Assembly: GCA_951394405.1 (NCBI GenBank)
Contig: OX596337.1
Span: forward strand, 1,116,001-1,180,000
DNA length: 64,000 nt
Source: Coprinellus micaceus
Lineage: Eukaryota > Basidiomycota > Agaricomycetes > Agaricales > Psathyrellaceae
Direction of reading: 5' to 3'
Below, piece by piece: positions 23,256 to 35,026 of this stretch; position 1 is the stretch's first letter, and each line of letters opens with the position of its first letter. The notes under the pieces are model-generated. The model had not been told where the DNA came from. It saw only the letters and a program-made list of their open reading frames with translations, and did no database searches. Position numbers and translations under genes: made by a program.

Positions 23256-25770
23256 ATGCCAGAGTCAGATTCGCTCTACATAGGGATCGACGTGGGGACC
23301 GGGTCTGCTCGCGCCGCTCTTACACGTCTCGATGGTACCCTACTACACACAGGCTCCTATGAGATCCAAACATGGCGATCTGCAACAGATCACCGCATCT
23401 TTGAGCAATCCACATCTGACATCTGGGGTCGCATCTGCGCTGTGGTGAAAGATTGCTTGGAGGGTGCCGCTCAGGGTTCTGGGAATGTGAGCTCGGAAAC
23501 CCCGCACTTACATCGTGAATTGTACGCCTTACCCCGGTTCGATATTGCCAGGGAACTGTATCGGATCTCGCGAGGAGAGTTAGGGGTATTGGGTTCGACG
23601 CGACGTGTTCGCTCGCCGTTACAGACTTTGAAGGCCAGGGTGTTGCCGTGACGGATGGAGCCGATCTGGGGTCGCTTGGGGAGCGGAACGTTATCCTTTG
23701 GGCTGACCATCGCGCGGAGAAGGAGGCGGAGGAGATCAACGGCACTGGGTCGGTCGTCTTGGACTATGTCGGTGGAAAGATGAGTGTGAGTCGACTCTCT
23801 CCTCGTCCTTTAAATTCAAACCTGATCTGACCCTGTCTATCGATAACCTTGGAATGGGTACGCACACACATACTTGCAGTTGGAGATGGAGATCCCCAAG
23901 ATCTTGTGGTTGAAGAGGCGTATGAAGCCGGATCTGTTCGAACGGTGCCAGTTCTTCGACTTGCCTGATTATCTGACGTACCACGCTACGGGGAGCACTG
24001 CGCGGTCGTGTTGCTCGTTGACGTGCAAGTGTTCTTATGTTTCTGTGGTCGAGCCGAAGCCCAGTGCAGACGGTGCGTACCTTCCCTCCATTTCCGTATC
24101 ACCTTTCGACGGCCTCATACGATTGCGCTTCGATCTGCAGGTACCAGTTCACCGCCGTCGGGAGGCTGGGACGACCAATTCTTCCACACCATCGGACTCG
24201 GCGAACTCGTGCAACGGGGGTACGGACAGATCGGTCGAGCCCACTCGGACGGTGCGAACGGCGAGAAGACGACGGCGGGTATACCCGTCGGCCGGGGCCT
24301 CTCCAAGAAGGCGGCAGAGGAGCTGGGGCTGGAAGAGGGTGTTGCGGTGGGGAGCGGGCTTATTGATGCGTATGCGGGGTGGTTGGGGACTGTTGGGGCG
24401 AGGTGTGTTGTCTCGGGAGCTGGGGGGGCTGGGGAGGATGGGGAGGGTGAATTGGAGCCCCCGCCGGAGGTTGGGGAGAGTGGGCGGAGGTTGGCGGTTG
24501 TGGCTGGGACGAGTAGTTGTCATATCGTTCAGGTGCGGCTTTCCAGACCTAGGGCTTGTTATTGTGCGCCGGGACTAACTACGATTGTGCATCATACAGA
24601 GCAAGGATGGGATATTCGTCAAAGGCATCTGGGGACCGTATAAGGACCCTGTGTTCCCTGGGTGGTGGATGAACGAGGGAGGGCAGTCTGCCACGGGTCA
24701 GGTCGGTATTCATTCATCCATCGCTATGTGCAGAGGATAATTCATGCTGACAACCCGCCATAGCTGATTGAGCATATAATATCGACCCACCCCGCGAAAG
24801 ATACCCTATATAAGAAGGCGAAGGAGGAGGGGAAGAATATCTATACCGGTATGCCTAATATTCCAAAGTCTAGCCAGGCAAGCTCACTCACTTGGTGATG
24901 TTTTCGTACAGTACTGCACGATACCCTGTTCCACCTTCGCGTTGACCGGAATGCTGGCTCCTATACCGAACTTACCAAAGATCTGCACTTATACCCAGAC
25001 TTTCACGGTTCGTGTCCCCTTCATCCTTCATCCTCTCTCTTTCTCCTCGCCCTCACCGCCCAATTTGACTAGTCTAACCCGATAACCTTAGGCAACCGCT
25101 CCCCCATCGCCGACCCCCGCATGCGGGGCTCCATCACAGGGCTCAACCTCGACGGCACCTCCCTCTCCTCCCTCGCCCTCCTCTACCACGCCACCCTCAC
25201 CGCCATCGCGCTCCAAACGCGCTCCATCGTCGACGAGCTCAACGCCAAAGGCCATCATATCAAGCGACTCTATGTGAGTGGAAGCCAGGCGCAGAATGGG
25301 GTTTTGATGAAGTTGCTTGCGGATGCGTGTTATGGGGATGGGGAAGCGGGGTTGGAGGGGGTGGTGGTTAGTGCGAGTGACGCGGAGGATGCTGGGATCG
25401 TGAAAGGGGTAGAGGAGGAGGAGAAGAAGGAGAAGAGGAAGGGTGTGAGTGCGGTTGTGTTGGGTGCGGCGATGTTGGGGAGGATGGCACATGAGATGGC
25501 TTCGGTGGTGGGTGAGGCAAGCGATGAGAAAAAGGCTGAGGTTTTATGGAATATTATGGTGAGTCTAGATTTCATCTTAGGAGATTTTCGAGCTAATAGA
25601 CTCGATGTGGGTAGATGGACATGACTCCTCCCGGGGTTTTGATACCACCAGCGAAGGAGGGGTTGGAGAAGAGAATCTTGGACACCAAGTACGAGATCTT
25701 CCTTGAGACGGTGGAAATTCAGAAAAGGTGGAGAGAAAGGATGGACAAGGTTGTGAAAGGTAATTCGTAG
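23256..25770 (+). CDS. FGGY-family carbohydrate kinase (D-ribulokinase-like)
   Basis: The first ATG in a good context is 23256 (MPESDSLYIGIDVGTGSARA). The phosphate-1 motif DVGTGSAR opens the FGGY_N domain, followed by GIGFDATCSLAV, NVILWADHRA and FFDLPDYLTYHATGS. FGGY_C carries VVAGTSSCH, the phosphate-2 region (GIWGPY...GWWMNEGGQSATGQ), DFHGNRSPIADPRMRG and the C-terminal GSQAQNGVLMKLLAD. The layout matches human FGGY and yeast Ydr109c, which phosphorylate ribulose-type sugars. About eight short introns interrupt it. A low-complexity GEGE insert and an acidic/lysine-rich run (VEEEEKKEKRKG) are unusual additions. It is 250 bp upstream of the F-box gene on the same strand. Confidence 0.9.
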
Positions 25771-26019
25771 AAATAAATTGAGCTTCAATACATGTACAGC
25801 ACCTTCTCACCTTGCTCCAGTCACCAGAGTGTGCAAAGAACCCGGGACAGATGCCAGAGCCTGCATGCGCCCACATGCTCCCACAACGTTCAGCTTCCTG
25901 GTCGCGATCGCTGGTCAGAGCGTCACGGTGATGATCCGAGAAACATACGGGATTGCCACGCGTCAAAGCACGCGCCTGAACTCACCTTGCCCAGAACCAC
26001 TACCTCGAGGTTCCATTCC

Positions 26020-27696
26020 ATGGAGTCACCATTTCAAGCTTACTTCGACACGAACTATGTACCATCGGAGAACGATAGAGTCCACATCCAACAACTCTTG
26101 GAGGCCCCATCGCAAGATGTACGCGACATCGACGCCGAAATCGAGGCGCTTCGCCAGCAATTAGCAGCTTTGACTACGAGACGGGAAGAGCGCGAGCGGT
26201 ACATCGCACAGCACCATGCAATCTTGCACCCGATACGTGTCTTACCCGACGAGATCTTGCGTGGCATCTTTGATCACTGCATACCAGAATGCAATCCTTT
26301 CCCGGATAGAAACGCGATCAACTTCATGTCGGCTGGGGAGGCGCCCTTGTTGCTCACCTTTGTGTGTCGGCGCTGGCGTCAGGTCGCGTTGGATTACTCT
26401 TCGCTATGGGACTCGCCGTACGTCTCCCTCCCCCTCCCGTTGCAAGACAGGGCCCGGTGGAGCGAGATGGCGCGCAAGACTGCGCAGCTGAGCAACTTGT
26501 GGCTTTCGCGTGCCAACAACAGGCCCATCCACCTCACCCTGACGTCGTCATCGTCGGCCCTTGCGGCCGAAGGTCTAAATGACATCCTGCAGGCCGTTGT
26601 AGCGCATTCGACGCGATGGCGGGCGCTGCACTTGCAGGTTGCGGATCAGTTGCTGGACATCATCCTCTCCCTACCTTCGACCGCTGTCCCGAACCTACAA
26701 CGCCTCAATCTCTCCATATTCTACCGCCAGACGAAAGACATCCCAGCGCTCTTCAACGGCGACAACCTGATTGGAGGGCCGTCTATCCGTGAAATCTTCC
26801 TTCACGGTTCACAACTCTGCGACAGGGACAGCACCTACTTCCTGGGGCTCCCGGTTCAGTGGCATCAGATCACACACCTGGACGTCCCTTTTATCACGCT
26901 TCAAGACGTCGAGATGCTTGGCCTCTTCAGCGAAACCCCCTCCCTGCAGAGCGGTTCCTTCAATATTGCACAATGCCGACTTCACGATCCCCGCCCCTTC
27001 CATGACCGCATCACCCTCCCGAACTTGGGCTTCCTCGCCCTCATCGGCCAAGGCAGAATCGCGAACTTTATAGCATCGTTGCATCTCCCCCAGCTTATGG
27101 GAGCCAGCCTTGCCACCGACGAAAACGGGGATTCCTTGGTTGCGATGGCCCAAGCTACCTCGGGAACCCTGCGATATCTCTCGATACAGTCTAAGATTAT
27201 TACCCCGGTGGAAATGGCTCGGTGCCTTGCTCTGACCCCAGAGCTGAGGTCTCTGGATCTTCGTTATTTCCCTTATCGCGGCCCATACGTTCCTATGGTC
27301 ACGGACGACCTCTTCGCCCGCCTCACACCGAGTACCAACAAACTACAATCGCCTTCCCGATTAGCTTATCCTCTCGGCGGATGCGAACGCGGACCAGAGG
27401 TCCCAACACCTTGCGAGGGAGAAGTTGCACTCCTTTGTCCGAGACTGCACACCGTCAAGGTCCGAGTCGCAACAGGGCCCCGAGTATCGGATACAGCCAT
27501 ATTCGAGTTCATTAAAGGGCGCAGGGAAAGGTGGCCTGGGGTACTCAGGGACGTCACTGTGACTGAATTCAGGCACGGTCCAGAGATGGATGTTGTGGCA
27601 GAGCTGGAGAAGGCGGGAGTCGATATCAAGGGGATGAATATCAATCTACAATACCGAAAAAAGGATCCGGAAGGAGCCTCTGCCTTGGATCTTTAA
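26020..27696 (+). CDS. F-box-like protein with N-terminal coiled coil
   Basis: The likely start at 26020 (MESPFQAYF) gives 558 aa in one exon. The frame stays open up to 25792, but that leader looks non-coding and nearly touches the upstream gene. Residues 25-65 form a coiled coil (DAEIEALRQQLAALTTRREERERY). The F-box follows at about 70-125 (HPIRVLPDEILRGIF...FVCRRWRQVALDYSSLW). The rest is leucine-rich-repeat-like (VPNLQRLNLSI, TPELRSLDLRYF). This is the abundant agaricomycete F-box/LRR class (PF12937), presumably an SCF ubiquitin-ligase adaptor. Its substrate is unknown. Confidence 0.88.
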   Translation: MESPFQAYFDTNYVPSENDRVHIQQLLEAPSQDVRDIDAEIEALRQQLAALTTRREERERYIAQHHAILHPIRVLPDEILRGIFDHCIPECNPFPDRNAINFMSAGEAPLLLTFVCRRWRQVALDYSSLWDSPYVSLPLPLQDRARWSEMARKTAQLSNLWLSRANNRPIHLTLTSSSSALAAEGLNDILQAVVAHSTRWRALHLQVADQLLDIILSLPSTAVPNLQRLNLSIFYRQTKDIPALFNGDNLIGGPSIREIFLHGSQLCDRDSTYFLGLPVQWHQITHLDVPFITLQDVEMLGLFSETPSLQSGSFNIAQCRLHDPRPFHDRITLPNLGFLALIGQGRIANFIASLHLPQLMGASLATDENGDSLVAMAQATSGTLRYLSIQSKIITPVEMARCLALTPELRSLDLRYFPYRGPYVPMVTDDLFARLTPSTNKLQSPSRLAYPLGGCERGPEVPTPCEGEVALLCPRLHTVKVRVATGPRVSDTAIFEFIKGRRERWPGVLRDVTVTEFRHGPEMDVVAELEKAGVDIKGMNINLQYRKKDPEGASALDL

Positions 27697-28068
27697 GTCT
27701 GATTCTCTAGGACTACACTTTACCGCTTCTAATATATAGGGAGGAGATGTACGATTGATTTGCCCAGAAGTTGGTCGTGGAAAGTCGTGGATATCGGCAT
27801 CAATAGCGGATGGATGGGTGTCAAAGAGCGCAGTAAAGTCAGTCAATAGCGTCTCCCACCTGGATCTCCGTTCCAGTTGAGTTTCTGTCTCTTCAAGAAG
27901 CGTGTTCGCCAAGCCCCAAGCGAACGCCCCTATTTCACCATCAAATATGGTATCAAAAGTTGTCACATGACGACAAATTTCCCTTTTTAGGTCGACCGAG
28001 TGAGTCTCGCTCGTCGAGGGGACCCTCTCAGCGCCCTCCTGCTGAGTAAAAAGGTCTGCCATCGGCAT
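27646..28068 (-). CDS. Hypothetical protein, convergent with F-box gene
   Basis: The open frame from ATG 28068 gives 140 aa with a protein-like composition (REICRHVTTFDTIFDGEIG, LLEETETQLERRSRWETLL). No domain is recognised. The 3' end overlaps the last 51 nt of the F-box gene, and an intron could change the C-terminus. It may be a small lineage-specific protein or a gene relic. Confidence 0.35.
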   Translation of the reverse strand: MPMADLFTQQEGAERVPSTSETHSVDLKREICRHVTTFDTIFDGEIGAFAWGLANTLLEETETQLERRSRWETLLTDFTALFDTHPSAIDADIHDFPRPTSGQINRTSPPYILEAVKCSPRESDLKIQGRGSFRILFSVL

Positions 28069-28188
28069 TACATCGATATGCCGTGATCTCTTACCTAGAG
28101 ATACGGCCTGTCCGGCACATATGCTTGGTTCAGAGACCTCAGATTGGACACCAGAAGCGTGAATCGGTGAAACTTGGACAGTGCCCAA

Positions 28189-29235
28189 TCAAAAGCTCTG
28201 ACACTCGGAGCCAGAGAGTACCGAAACGCTGTACTTAGATCCCGTGCTGTCTATCTATTGCCGCTATATCTACAGCCAGCCACCATAAAGGGTTCATAGA
28301 CTAGCACCTGGCAATCAAGCGCGTTCAATCGATGGGCGGTTGGCCAATGAAGACTATTCGCTAGCTGCCGACGTCCTGTAGATACGGAGCGTTTATCAGC
28401 GGCAGGATCGTGCATCTACCAACGGAGAAATTGTTGTCATCCTCGGCATTTATTCGAGTACCGGCAGGGCCCTGATAGCATTGAATAACGTGAAGTAGAA
28501 AGAACGTAACAGGGTGCGAATTGCCAGTGTAACTAGAATACGGACGGGAAGAGTGTTCTGGACTTCTATCGGATATCTCAATGCTTACCGATAGATACTA
28601 TGGCTCAAGTCTCCTGTTCATTGCCCTGGATTTGAAAGGTGCGCAAAGATCCAAGGCAGTGCATACCGCTAGTCCATGTATGGTAGACTTGTAAGCGAGA
28701 CGTCGATTGGGGCCGACAGTTAATCCCGAAGACCACTTCACCGCCAGTTCTCGGGTCGCAGTACGAAAGTCCGCAACCCCAAATCCTAGAGTCTGAAACG
28801 TTCACTCCACTCTCGCATAAAGGTACTTCCCCGTTAAAGGAGTCATCAGAAGAATCAGAAAGGAATAAATGTGATTCGAGGTCTTTCCGCTCCGCGTGTT
28901 TGCAACGTGCCCGCAGCCGTGACAGCGGGTTATGCGGGAAGTAAGAGTGCAGGGCAGCGTTGGGTCCTCTGCTTTGGGTGGTTTCAGACGGGATTGTGGC
29001 ACGAAATTAAACTGGCCTGGGAAACTGGGTCCTGTGCCGCGGTCATGCGGGAGCGTCGTGAATCGCGGACAGGGGGTCAATAAGCGCCCAAATGTAGACA
29101 TCACGCGCTAGTCCCCGACTTGCCATTTGGGCGCGGGCGGTGTGGGATACATACATTTAATATGATTATTCGTCCATCTCGGTAACCAAAACACATAGGC
29201 TGATACGCTAGAAGAATCGCGGAGGGGCCGGAAAA
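28189..29235. other. Intergenic stretch without a supported gene
   Basis: Open frames here are short and incoherent. TAAGCGCCC, one copy of a motif that recurs in this window, lies at 29081-29089. I see no terminal repeats or RNA signatures. Confidence 0.35.
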
Positions 29236-29551
29236 CTAGAGAGAAGAGAGCTGGAGAGGCCCTTCTGGTTTGTCCGAGTCTTCTGGGACGTGCGTCACTC
29301 CGGACGCTCTGAATTCAAGGTGAGCAAGGTTAAGCGTTAAGCGATGACAGCTTACGGAAGTGCTAGGTCTCTTCCGTCGTTTGTTTTCATGCGAAGCATG
29401 AGGATACCCTGAAGGCGCTCAGGATGCGCGGGGCCAGGAAGCGATGAGGAGGACTCACACTTTGCTCAGCTTGGCTCTGAACTGTGCCGTACACCACCTC
29501 GCCCTCAGTGGTCCAGAAGTAGATGGAAGGGCTGGCGGGGGCGATGTCCAT
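29236..29551 (-). CDS. Small orphan protein, 72 aa, three exons
   Basis: Exons 29551-29459, 29408-29356 and 29308-29236 are separated by two short introns (50 and 47 nt) with canonical GTGAGT/GTAAGC donors and CAG acceptors, and the frame closes exactly. The protein starts MDIAPASPSIYFWTTEGEVV and runs YGTVQSQAEQS/GILMLRMKTNDGRDLALP/ASGVTHVPED. It looks like a small beta-rich fold with two repeated strands (EGEVVYGTV and DGRDLALP). A TATATAAA box lies at 29655-29662 on the minus strand, about 105 bp upstream. I do not recognise the family. Phased splicing and a promoter make it a credible gene despite its size. Confidence 0.7.
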
Positions 29552-29654
29552 GTTTGAGAGAAGAGTAACGTTCAAAATGTGGGTGAGGTGGGGTGATCGA
29601 GGTTAAACTTCAAGCGCGAGAAGTTCTGGAGTCGAGATCTTCTGGACGAAGAGG

Positions 29655-29662
29655 TTTATATA
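29655..29662 (-). promoter_or_regulatory. TATA box of the small orphan gene
   Basis: TATATAAA on the minus strand, about 105 bp before the ATG at 29551. Confidence 0.6.
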
Positions 29663-30174
29663 CTGGACCTTTCGGAGGTTTAATTGTTTACCGGACTGTA
29701 CCCTCCTGGAAGGTAAGCACCTGGCCGCTGGGTTTGATCTTTGAATCTAATTTGTGACTAGGGTAGAACTGGGGTGGTGACGACAAGAACACCTATTATT
29801 CCCGAAAGAATGCCTCTTCCTCAGTCTAATAGGGAGGTCATGGTGTATTAGGACCATCAGGCTCTACCATGAGGCAGATAGCGGATATTTGGTGGAGAAA
29901 TGCAAAACGTGGCTTCAATGGAAATCGCTGGAATAAGTTGGAGATGAGCGCTATCTCAGTGGCGGTTGGCAGGCGCTGAGCGCTCGGCAGGATCCTGCCG
30001 AGTGTTTGATGGATATTTCCCGCGGTCATCCAGGGCTCCAGAGGTTAAGGGGAGCGCGCTGATTTGCAGAATACTTCCATCTTGCTGCGACATTCGCCCT
30101 GGGGTCACCGGGGATCCGCACTACGCCAAGAAAACAGACTGAAGAAGCGTACAGAGTCGAATTGAGAGCTCAAA
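29663..30174. other. Intergenic, upstream of calcineurin B
   Basis: Divergent promoter region of the orphan gene and calcineurin B; nothing else supported. Confidence 0.4.
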
Positions 30175-31296
30175 ATGGGTCAATCACGTACGTGGAGCGA
30201 ACTTGGAACGTCACTTGGAAGCCAGGAGATGTGTCTCCTCCCAAGCGATCCAAGTTCTATTGGAGTGGGGAAAGGATCAGCTGCTGACCGTATCTGTCCC
30301 ATATTGCAACTGTAGCATCTCAGTTCATGGAGGATATGGAGAGGCGGTCCAACTGTGAGTGCTAGACATCATAGTTGTTGGGCGTTTACTGACCTTGTAT
30401 TTTTGCACCTCCCCTCGCGAATTATCCACTGGGTTTCGTGTCTATTACTATCCGACCCTCCGAATTACCCTGCATGCTCGACGTGCAGTCACGCAGGCCG
30501 AGTTGGAGCGGTTGAAGAAGCGATTCATGAAGCTCGACAGGTACGCGACACTAGTTTTCATTCAACTGCAATGGCTCATTCTCGTGTTTCCGCTTTGCAG
30601 CGATGGCTCTGGTTCGATTGACCGCGACGAGTTCCTGTCAATACCGCAGATCGCGACCAACCCCCTAGCGTCACGGATGATTGCCATCTTCGATGAAGAG
30701 TGAGTTTCCGCGCATCTGCCCCTGTCCATCCGTGCCGTTGGTTGCAAGGGTGTTTATAGTCGCAGATCCTGACATAACTTCCGCCTATTTTCAGTGGTGG
30801 AGGAACCGTTGACTTCCAGGAGTTTGTGGGTGGCTTGAGCGCTTTCAGTAGTCGAGGTGGACGGGAAGAGAAACTGAAATGTACGTCCAATGCCCAATCC
30901 CCATGATTCACTCCTCAAATCTTTAACCATCCTACTTGCAGTCGCCTTCAAAGTATACGACGTGGATCGCGACGGCTATATCTCAAACGGCGAGCTCTTC
31001 CTTGTGCTGAAGATGATGGTTGGCAACAACTTGAAGGTGCGTCTCACTTCTCAAGAAGCTCTCGGCCGGTCATCTCAACCCTGACACCAGGACCAACAAC
31101 TGCAACAAATCGTCGACAAAACGATCATGGAGGCCGATCTCGATGGCGATGGCAAGCTTAGCTTTGAGGAATTCGCTCAGACAGTCTCCAATACTGTGGG
31201 TGTAACGTTACGACACTTTCCATCCCGTCTCTGACAATCGTCCTCCCTCACACACAGGACATCGTTAAGCAAATGACACTAGAAGACCTCTTCTAA
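30175..31296 (+). CDS. CNB1: Calcineurin regulatory subunit B
   Basis: The protein starts [20 protein letters not shown]; Gly2 in an MGQS context fits N-myristoylation. Four EF-hands are seen after splicing: [39 protein letters not shown] and [13 protein letters not shown]. It ends with the conserved [12 protein letters not shown]. Six introns were recognised; several fall inside or next to EF-hand loops, a known feature of this gene. It binds catalytic calcineurin A and calmodulin-regulated Ca2+ and controls stress, growth and Crz1-type transcription. Its length of about 175 aa is standard. Confidence 0.97.
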
Positions 31297-31782
31297 TACC
31301 CTACGAACCTCCCAGCACGTTATATTCCCTAATCTCAACCTGCTTACGACCCCCTTCACGATACGCCACAACCGCCTTACCCACCCTGGCATTCACGTTT
31401 CCATCCGTTCAGTAAGGAAGCAAGCATTCTGTACGTTGTAAACATCACCCTTCGTTCCCGTTCTATCACCTCTATCGCCTCAACGTTCCAAGCTATTGTC
31501 GCTTTGTATCTGTAATCTGGAATTTGGGTCTTTCTTTTCCTTGCCTCTTCAAGACGGATCTACGCACACGGGGTCGATAACCGGTCCAAGATACCAGCGT
31601 TGACAGCGAGAATGGGCGCTACTACCCCTCCCTCCGCCAAACAATACCATATCTCAACTGACAACAGCCCGTGTCATGAAATGATCATCGTAGTCAAGCC
31701 CACTCTATCGAGTTCGTCATCGCTAACGTTCAAACCATATCTGAGTCCCAAGAAACCAAGCAAACGAGCACGAAATCCAAAC
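31297..31782. terminator. Convergent 3' region, calcineurin B / Swd1
   Basis: The two genes end toward each other. T-rich stretches probably hold both polyadenylation sites. No other feature was seen. Confidence 0.35.
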
Positions 31783-33772
31783 TCACGAATCATCAGTGTC
31801 CTCCATGAGCACCTTCATTTTCCATCCTCCCGGAACGTCATCATCGGGATCTTCCTCTGCCCACAGCGCATCGGGGTCGATGGACACATCGACGTGCATC
31901 GCCATATCTCCAGGCGAATCCGAGCGCTCCATACCTCCTACCCCATCATGAGGTTTAGTGCCGAGTGCGGGAGTAGCGTCACCGTTGGGCGCTGGAGTCC
32001 CCGCTTTGCTTGTGTTGAACTTTGAGAAAGCGGGCTCGTTGGAGGGTGAGGTCGCGACGGCGATGGTGTCGATGTCTACGTCCTCTTCTTCTGCTTTCAT
32101 CTTGCGTTCGAGGAGAACGGCTTCGTCCTCCTGCCAAGTGTGTCAAGGTTAGCGGTTCTGGGGGAGGGGTAAGGGAACGTACGATATCGAATTCGTCTTC
32201 CCGCTCTTCGTATTCGACGTTCTCGTCAACCTCTTCGAAACCTCCGGCAAAGGCTCCCCATCGCTCCGGGTTGGGACAGTGCCAGATATGGATGTTCCCT
32301 TGGTTCGTCGTAGACGCCGCGATCGACTTCTTTGGATGCCACTACAAGCTGTCGTCAGCGGTGTGGCAAACAATAAGTACGAAGAAAGGCAAACTCACAT
32401 GCAAATGCGTCAACGGCTCTCTCCCCCCATCCAACGCACTAACGAACTGCCCATCGTTCGACAGGTCCCATACATACACTTTATGCGCCGCACTGTCGGC
32501 TGCGCCCCCAGCCAACCACTCCCCGTCGGGGCTGAACGACATAGCGTGCCAAGCCGTCTTATTGATGGGGTCGTTGAACCGGTGTGTGGGCTCGAGGTCT
32601 TGCTCCCAGATCTCTTGCATTGGGGGTGGTTGGGGAGACGGGGAGGAGGAGGAAGGGGTATGCGGTACAGTGATTGGGGAGGAGTTGGTTGGCGTTTCAA
32701 GGTGAGCGTAAGAGGGGAGAATGAATTGCCGGAGGGTACGGTCGGAGGAGTTGGTTACGAGACGGCTGGAAGCGGGTGAGCAAGGTTGAAGGGGGTGAAT
32801 GGGAGCGAAGGACGTACTGTCCGTTCCTCGTGAATTCAAGGCCCTTCATAACGTTTGCACCAGATATCTTGTGACGGGCGATCATCTATAAGGAGCCTGG
32901 TGAGGAGATGAATAAAGTGCAGTGAAGGAATAACTCACGGCCTTGGTGCGCGTTCTGAAGACCAGCAATGTCCCACTCGATGTCCCAATGAATATGTACT
33001 TGCCCTGAGGGTCAAAGCGTGCTACGGTCATGTAGGATCTACAGGAAACTCTGGTTCAGCATCGTCTTCACAGAACACATAGGACTGCTCACCTCCTGGA
33101 CGCGCCAGAATCCGCACCTCCTCGCTCTCCATCTACCACCTCCTTCAGTTGTGTCCGCGACTTGCTTGCTTTCCGGGTATCACAGAGGTATGCTTCTCCT
33201 GTTGTGAGGAGTGCAAGGATGATTTTGCTGGGATTCGAACTTCTTCAGCCTCTGCAGAGAAGATGCTGAGAGGGAGGCGCACCTGTTCTTGGGGTGGAAG
33301 GAAGCAGAGACTACTGGCGCATCGAATCTCAGGGTACTGTACCGCTGGGGCGGGTCGCAAGGAGATGCAAGGTCCCAAACGACGATATTCCAGTCTTTAG
33401 AAGACGTAAGGACATATCTCGAGTTCCTCGACCAACTATCAGACCCATGCCAGTCAGCTAAACGACCAAAGAACAAGAACTGCAACGCACTCAACGCTTG
33501 TCACCGGCTTGACATGGCCATCCAAACACCTTATGTCGTTCTTCGTTTCCAAGTCCCAGATCTCCGCTGCTCCGTTATGTCTTCCCGTCGCCAGAAACCT
33601 GCCAGAAGGGTCGAACTTGGCGAAGAGGGCAGCGGCCTGCAATGTCGTCTGGATCGAGGTCGGGTGCGAGAGGGTATGAAATGGGTCTTTGAACTTCATA
33701 GTCAGCAAACCCCCTCGAGTAGGACGACAAAGAGAGAGCCTCGAGGAACTCACTTATGAGCGCCTCATTCAT
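31783..33772 (-). CDS. SWD1: COMPASS subunit Swd1 / RbBP5 homolog, WD40 protein
   Basis: A 19-nt first exon (33772-33754, MNEALI) splices to an acceptor in front of GLLTMKFKDPFHTL. WD40 repeats follow (FAKFDPSGRFLATGRHNG AAEIWDLE; LTSSKDWNIVVWDL; VARFDPQGKYIFIGTSSG; LAGGAADSAAHKVYVWDL). The family-defining segment after the propeller, GFEEVDENVEYEEREDEFD, is essentially the RbBP5 hinge that binds Ash2/Bre2 and Set1/MLL. The C-tail is acidic and ends at 31783. It should be a nuclear scaffold of the H3K4 methyltransferase complex. A serine/proline insert (SSPSPQPPP) sits between blades. There are about eight introns. Confidence 0.93.
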
Positions 33773-35026
33773 TTTGTGACCCTAGCGATGTCCACGAATC
33801 GGCAAGGCTCGACGAGCTCAACGTTGAAGCGGAAATCTGCGCTAGGGGTATCGAGTGGAGTCCGGATCCGGGATATCGCTCCTGGAATCTTCCACTTCCA
33901 CTTCGAATTTGACGACCTCAGCGCCCTTCTTGGTATCCTTCAGAGGATGAGGTCGATAACAGTGAACATTGCAAAGAATGGGGCCGTCGAATTGCAGGCG
34001 CCGGAATTGGCCTTGTCCCCACACTGTGTGGCTGTGTCTTCCCATCAGGAAGTCCGGTGGGCGCTTGTTTCGGCTTGGACGGACACCACCGAAGGCAATC
34101 GACGTGAAAACTTGTGAAAGAGCGAGGAAATGCACAGGTGAGCTGTTTGTTTCCCCCGGAGCAGCCAGGGCATGTCCACGAGCAATATAGCCTGACGTTT
34201 GTTGTCCTTGCGAAGAGAGCATCACCATCGGCCTTCAGGTTTTCTGTGTCGAAATGTCTCCTGCTTAAGGGTGACAGGGGCCCGCTACTCTTCGATAACT
34301 TCAAAATGTAAATATTCCTCTGAGGCAATGTGACCTGTCTAAATATCCCCACCCACTCAGAAGGATCTGGTAAACTTGGGTCCTGGTGACTGTGGCCTAC
34401 GCAGTAAGTAGCATCTGAGCCACTCTTCTCTTGGATTAGGTCAGTTTCAAGGAGCATACCGAGCGCACAATGCATGTCGTTCATTTCTGTGTATCACCGA
34501 CCTTCGTTTCAAGTGATCAACCATTGAAAAGACCCGAGGATTATGAAGTGATCCCTCAGCACCGTGCTCTCAACCATCGATACTCGAGTCCCATTGTATC
34601 GTATCTGTGTATACCCCAATTTAAAAGGTCACAGTACCGTCTGCAAAATCAATTGCCACCTCCATGCTCTCCCCTCCTCAAGCCTCCTGGGTTTGAAGCA
34701 CTCTGCTGGAAGTCAGGGGTCAACTTTCCCGAAATGTAACACGCTATCATTGCAACCGTGGCACGACCTGCGCGCTGTCAAAGATCTTGTTTCTTCACCT
34801 TCACGTTCTCCATCGACTCTCCTCGCCTCAAAGAGCGGGACACAGGGGACTTGGCAGATTTTCCTAACACAGTATACTTGGATCGGAGGCGATCGACTGA
34901 ATTGAACAAGACCAGGTGAGTCGCTCCTCAACTCAGACGCGCCACGCCAGAATTTTGAACTGATAACCCCTCCCTTGTCTCTCTTCAAACCTTGCCTTTC
35001 AACCCCCCACAATCTACCTGGATATC
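33773..35026. other. 1.25-kb divergent intergenic region, Swd1 / Sec14
   Basis: Promoters of two divergent genes. A minus-strand frame at 34484-33918 has no recognisable features. Pyrimidine-rich sequence at 34970-35020 directly precedes the Sec14 ATG. Confidence 0.35.

Noticed and set aside
25792..26019. N-terminal extension of the F-box protein
   Set aside because: The extension begins 22 bp after the upstream stop codon and reads like noncoding sequence; the ATG at 26020 directly precedes the usual coiled coil and F-box.
33225..33250. T-loop-like GGATTCGAAC resembling a tRNA
   Set aside because: No acceptor, D or anticodon arms; it lies in coding sequence of Swd1.
33918..34484. 188-codon minus-strand frame in the Swd1/Sec14 intergenic region
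   Set aside because: It lies in a divergent promoter region and has no domain or coherent composition.
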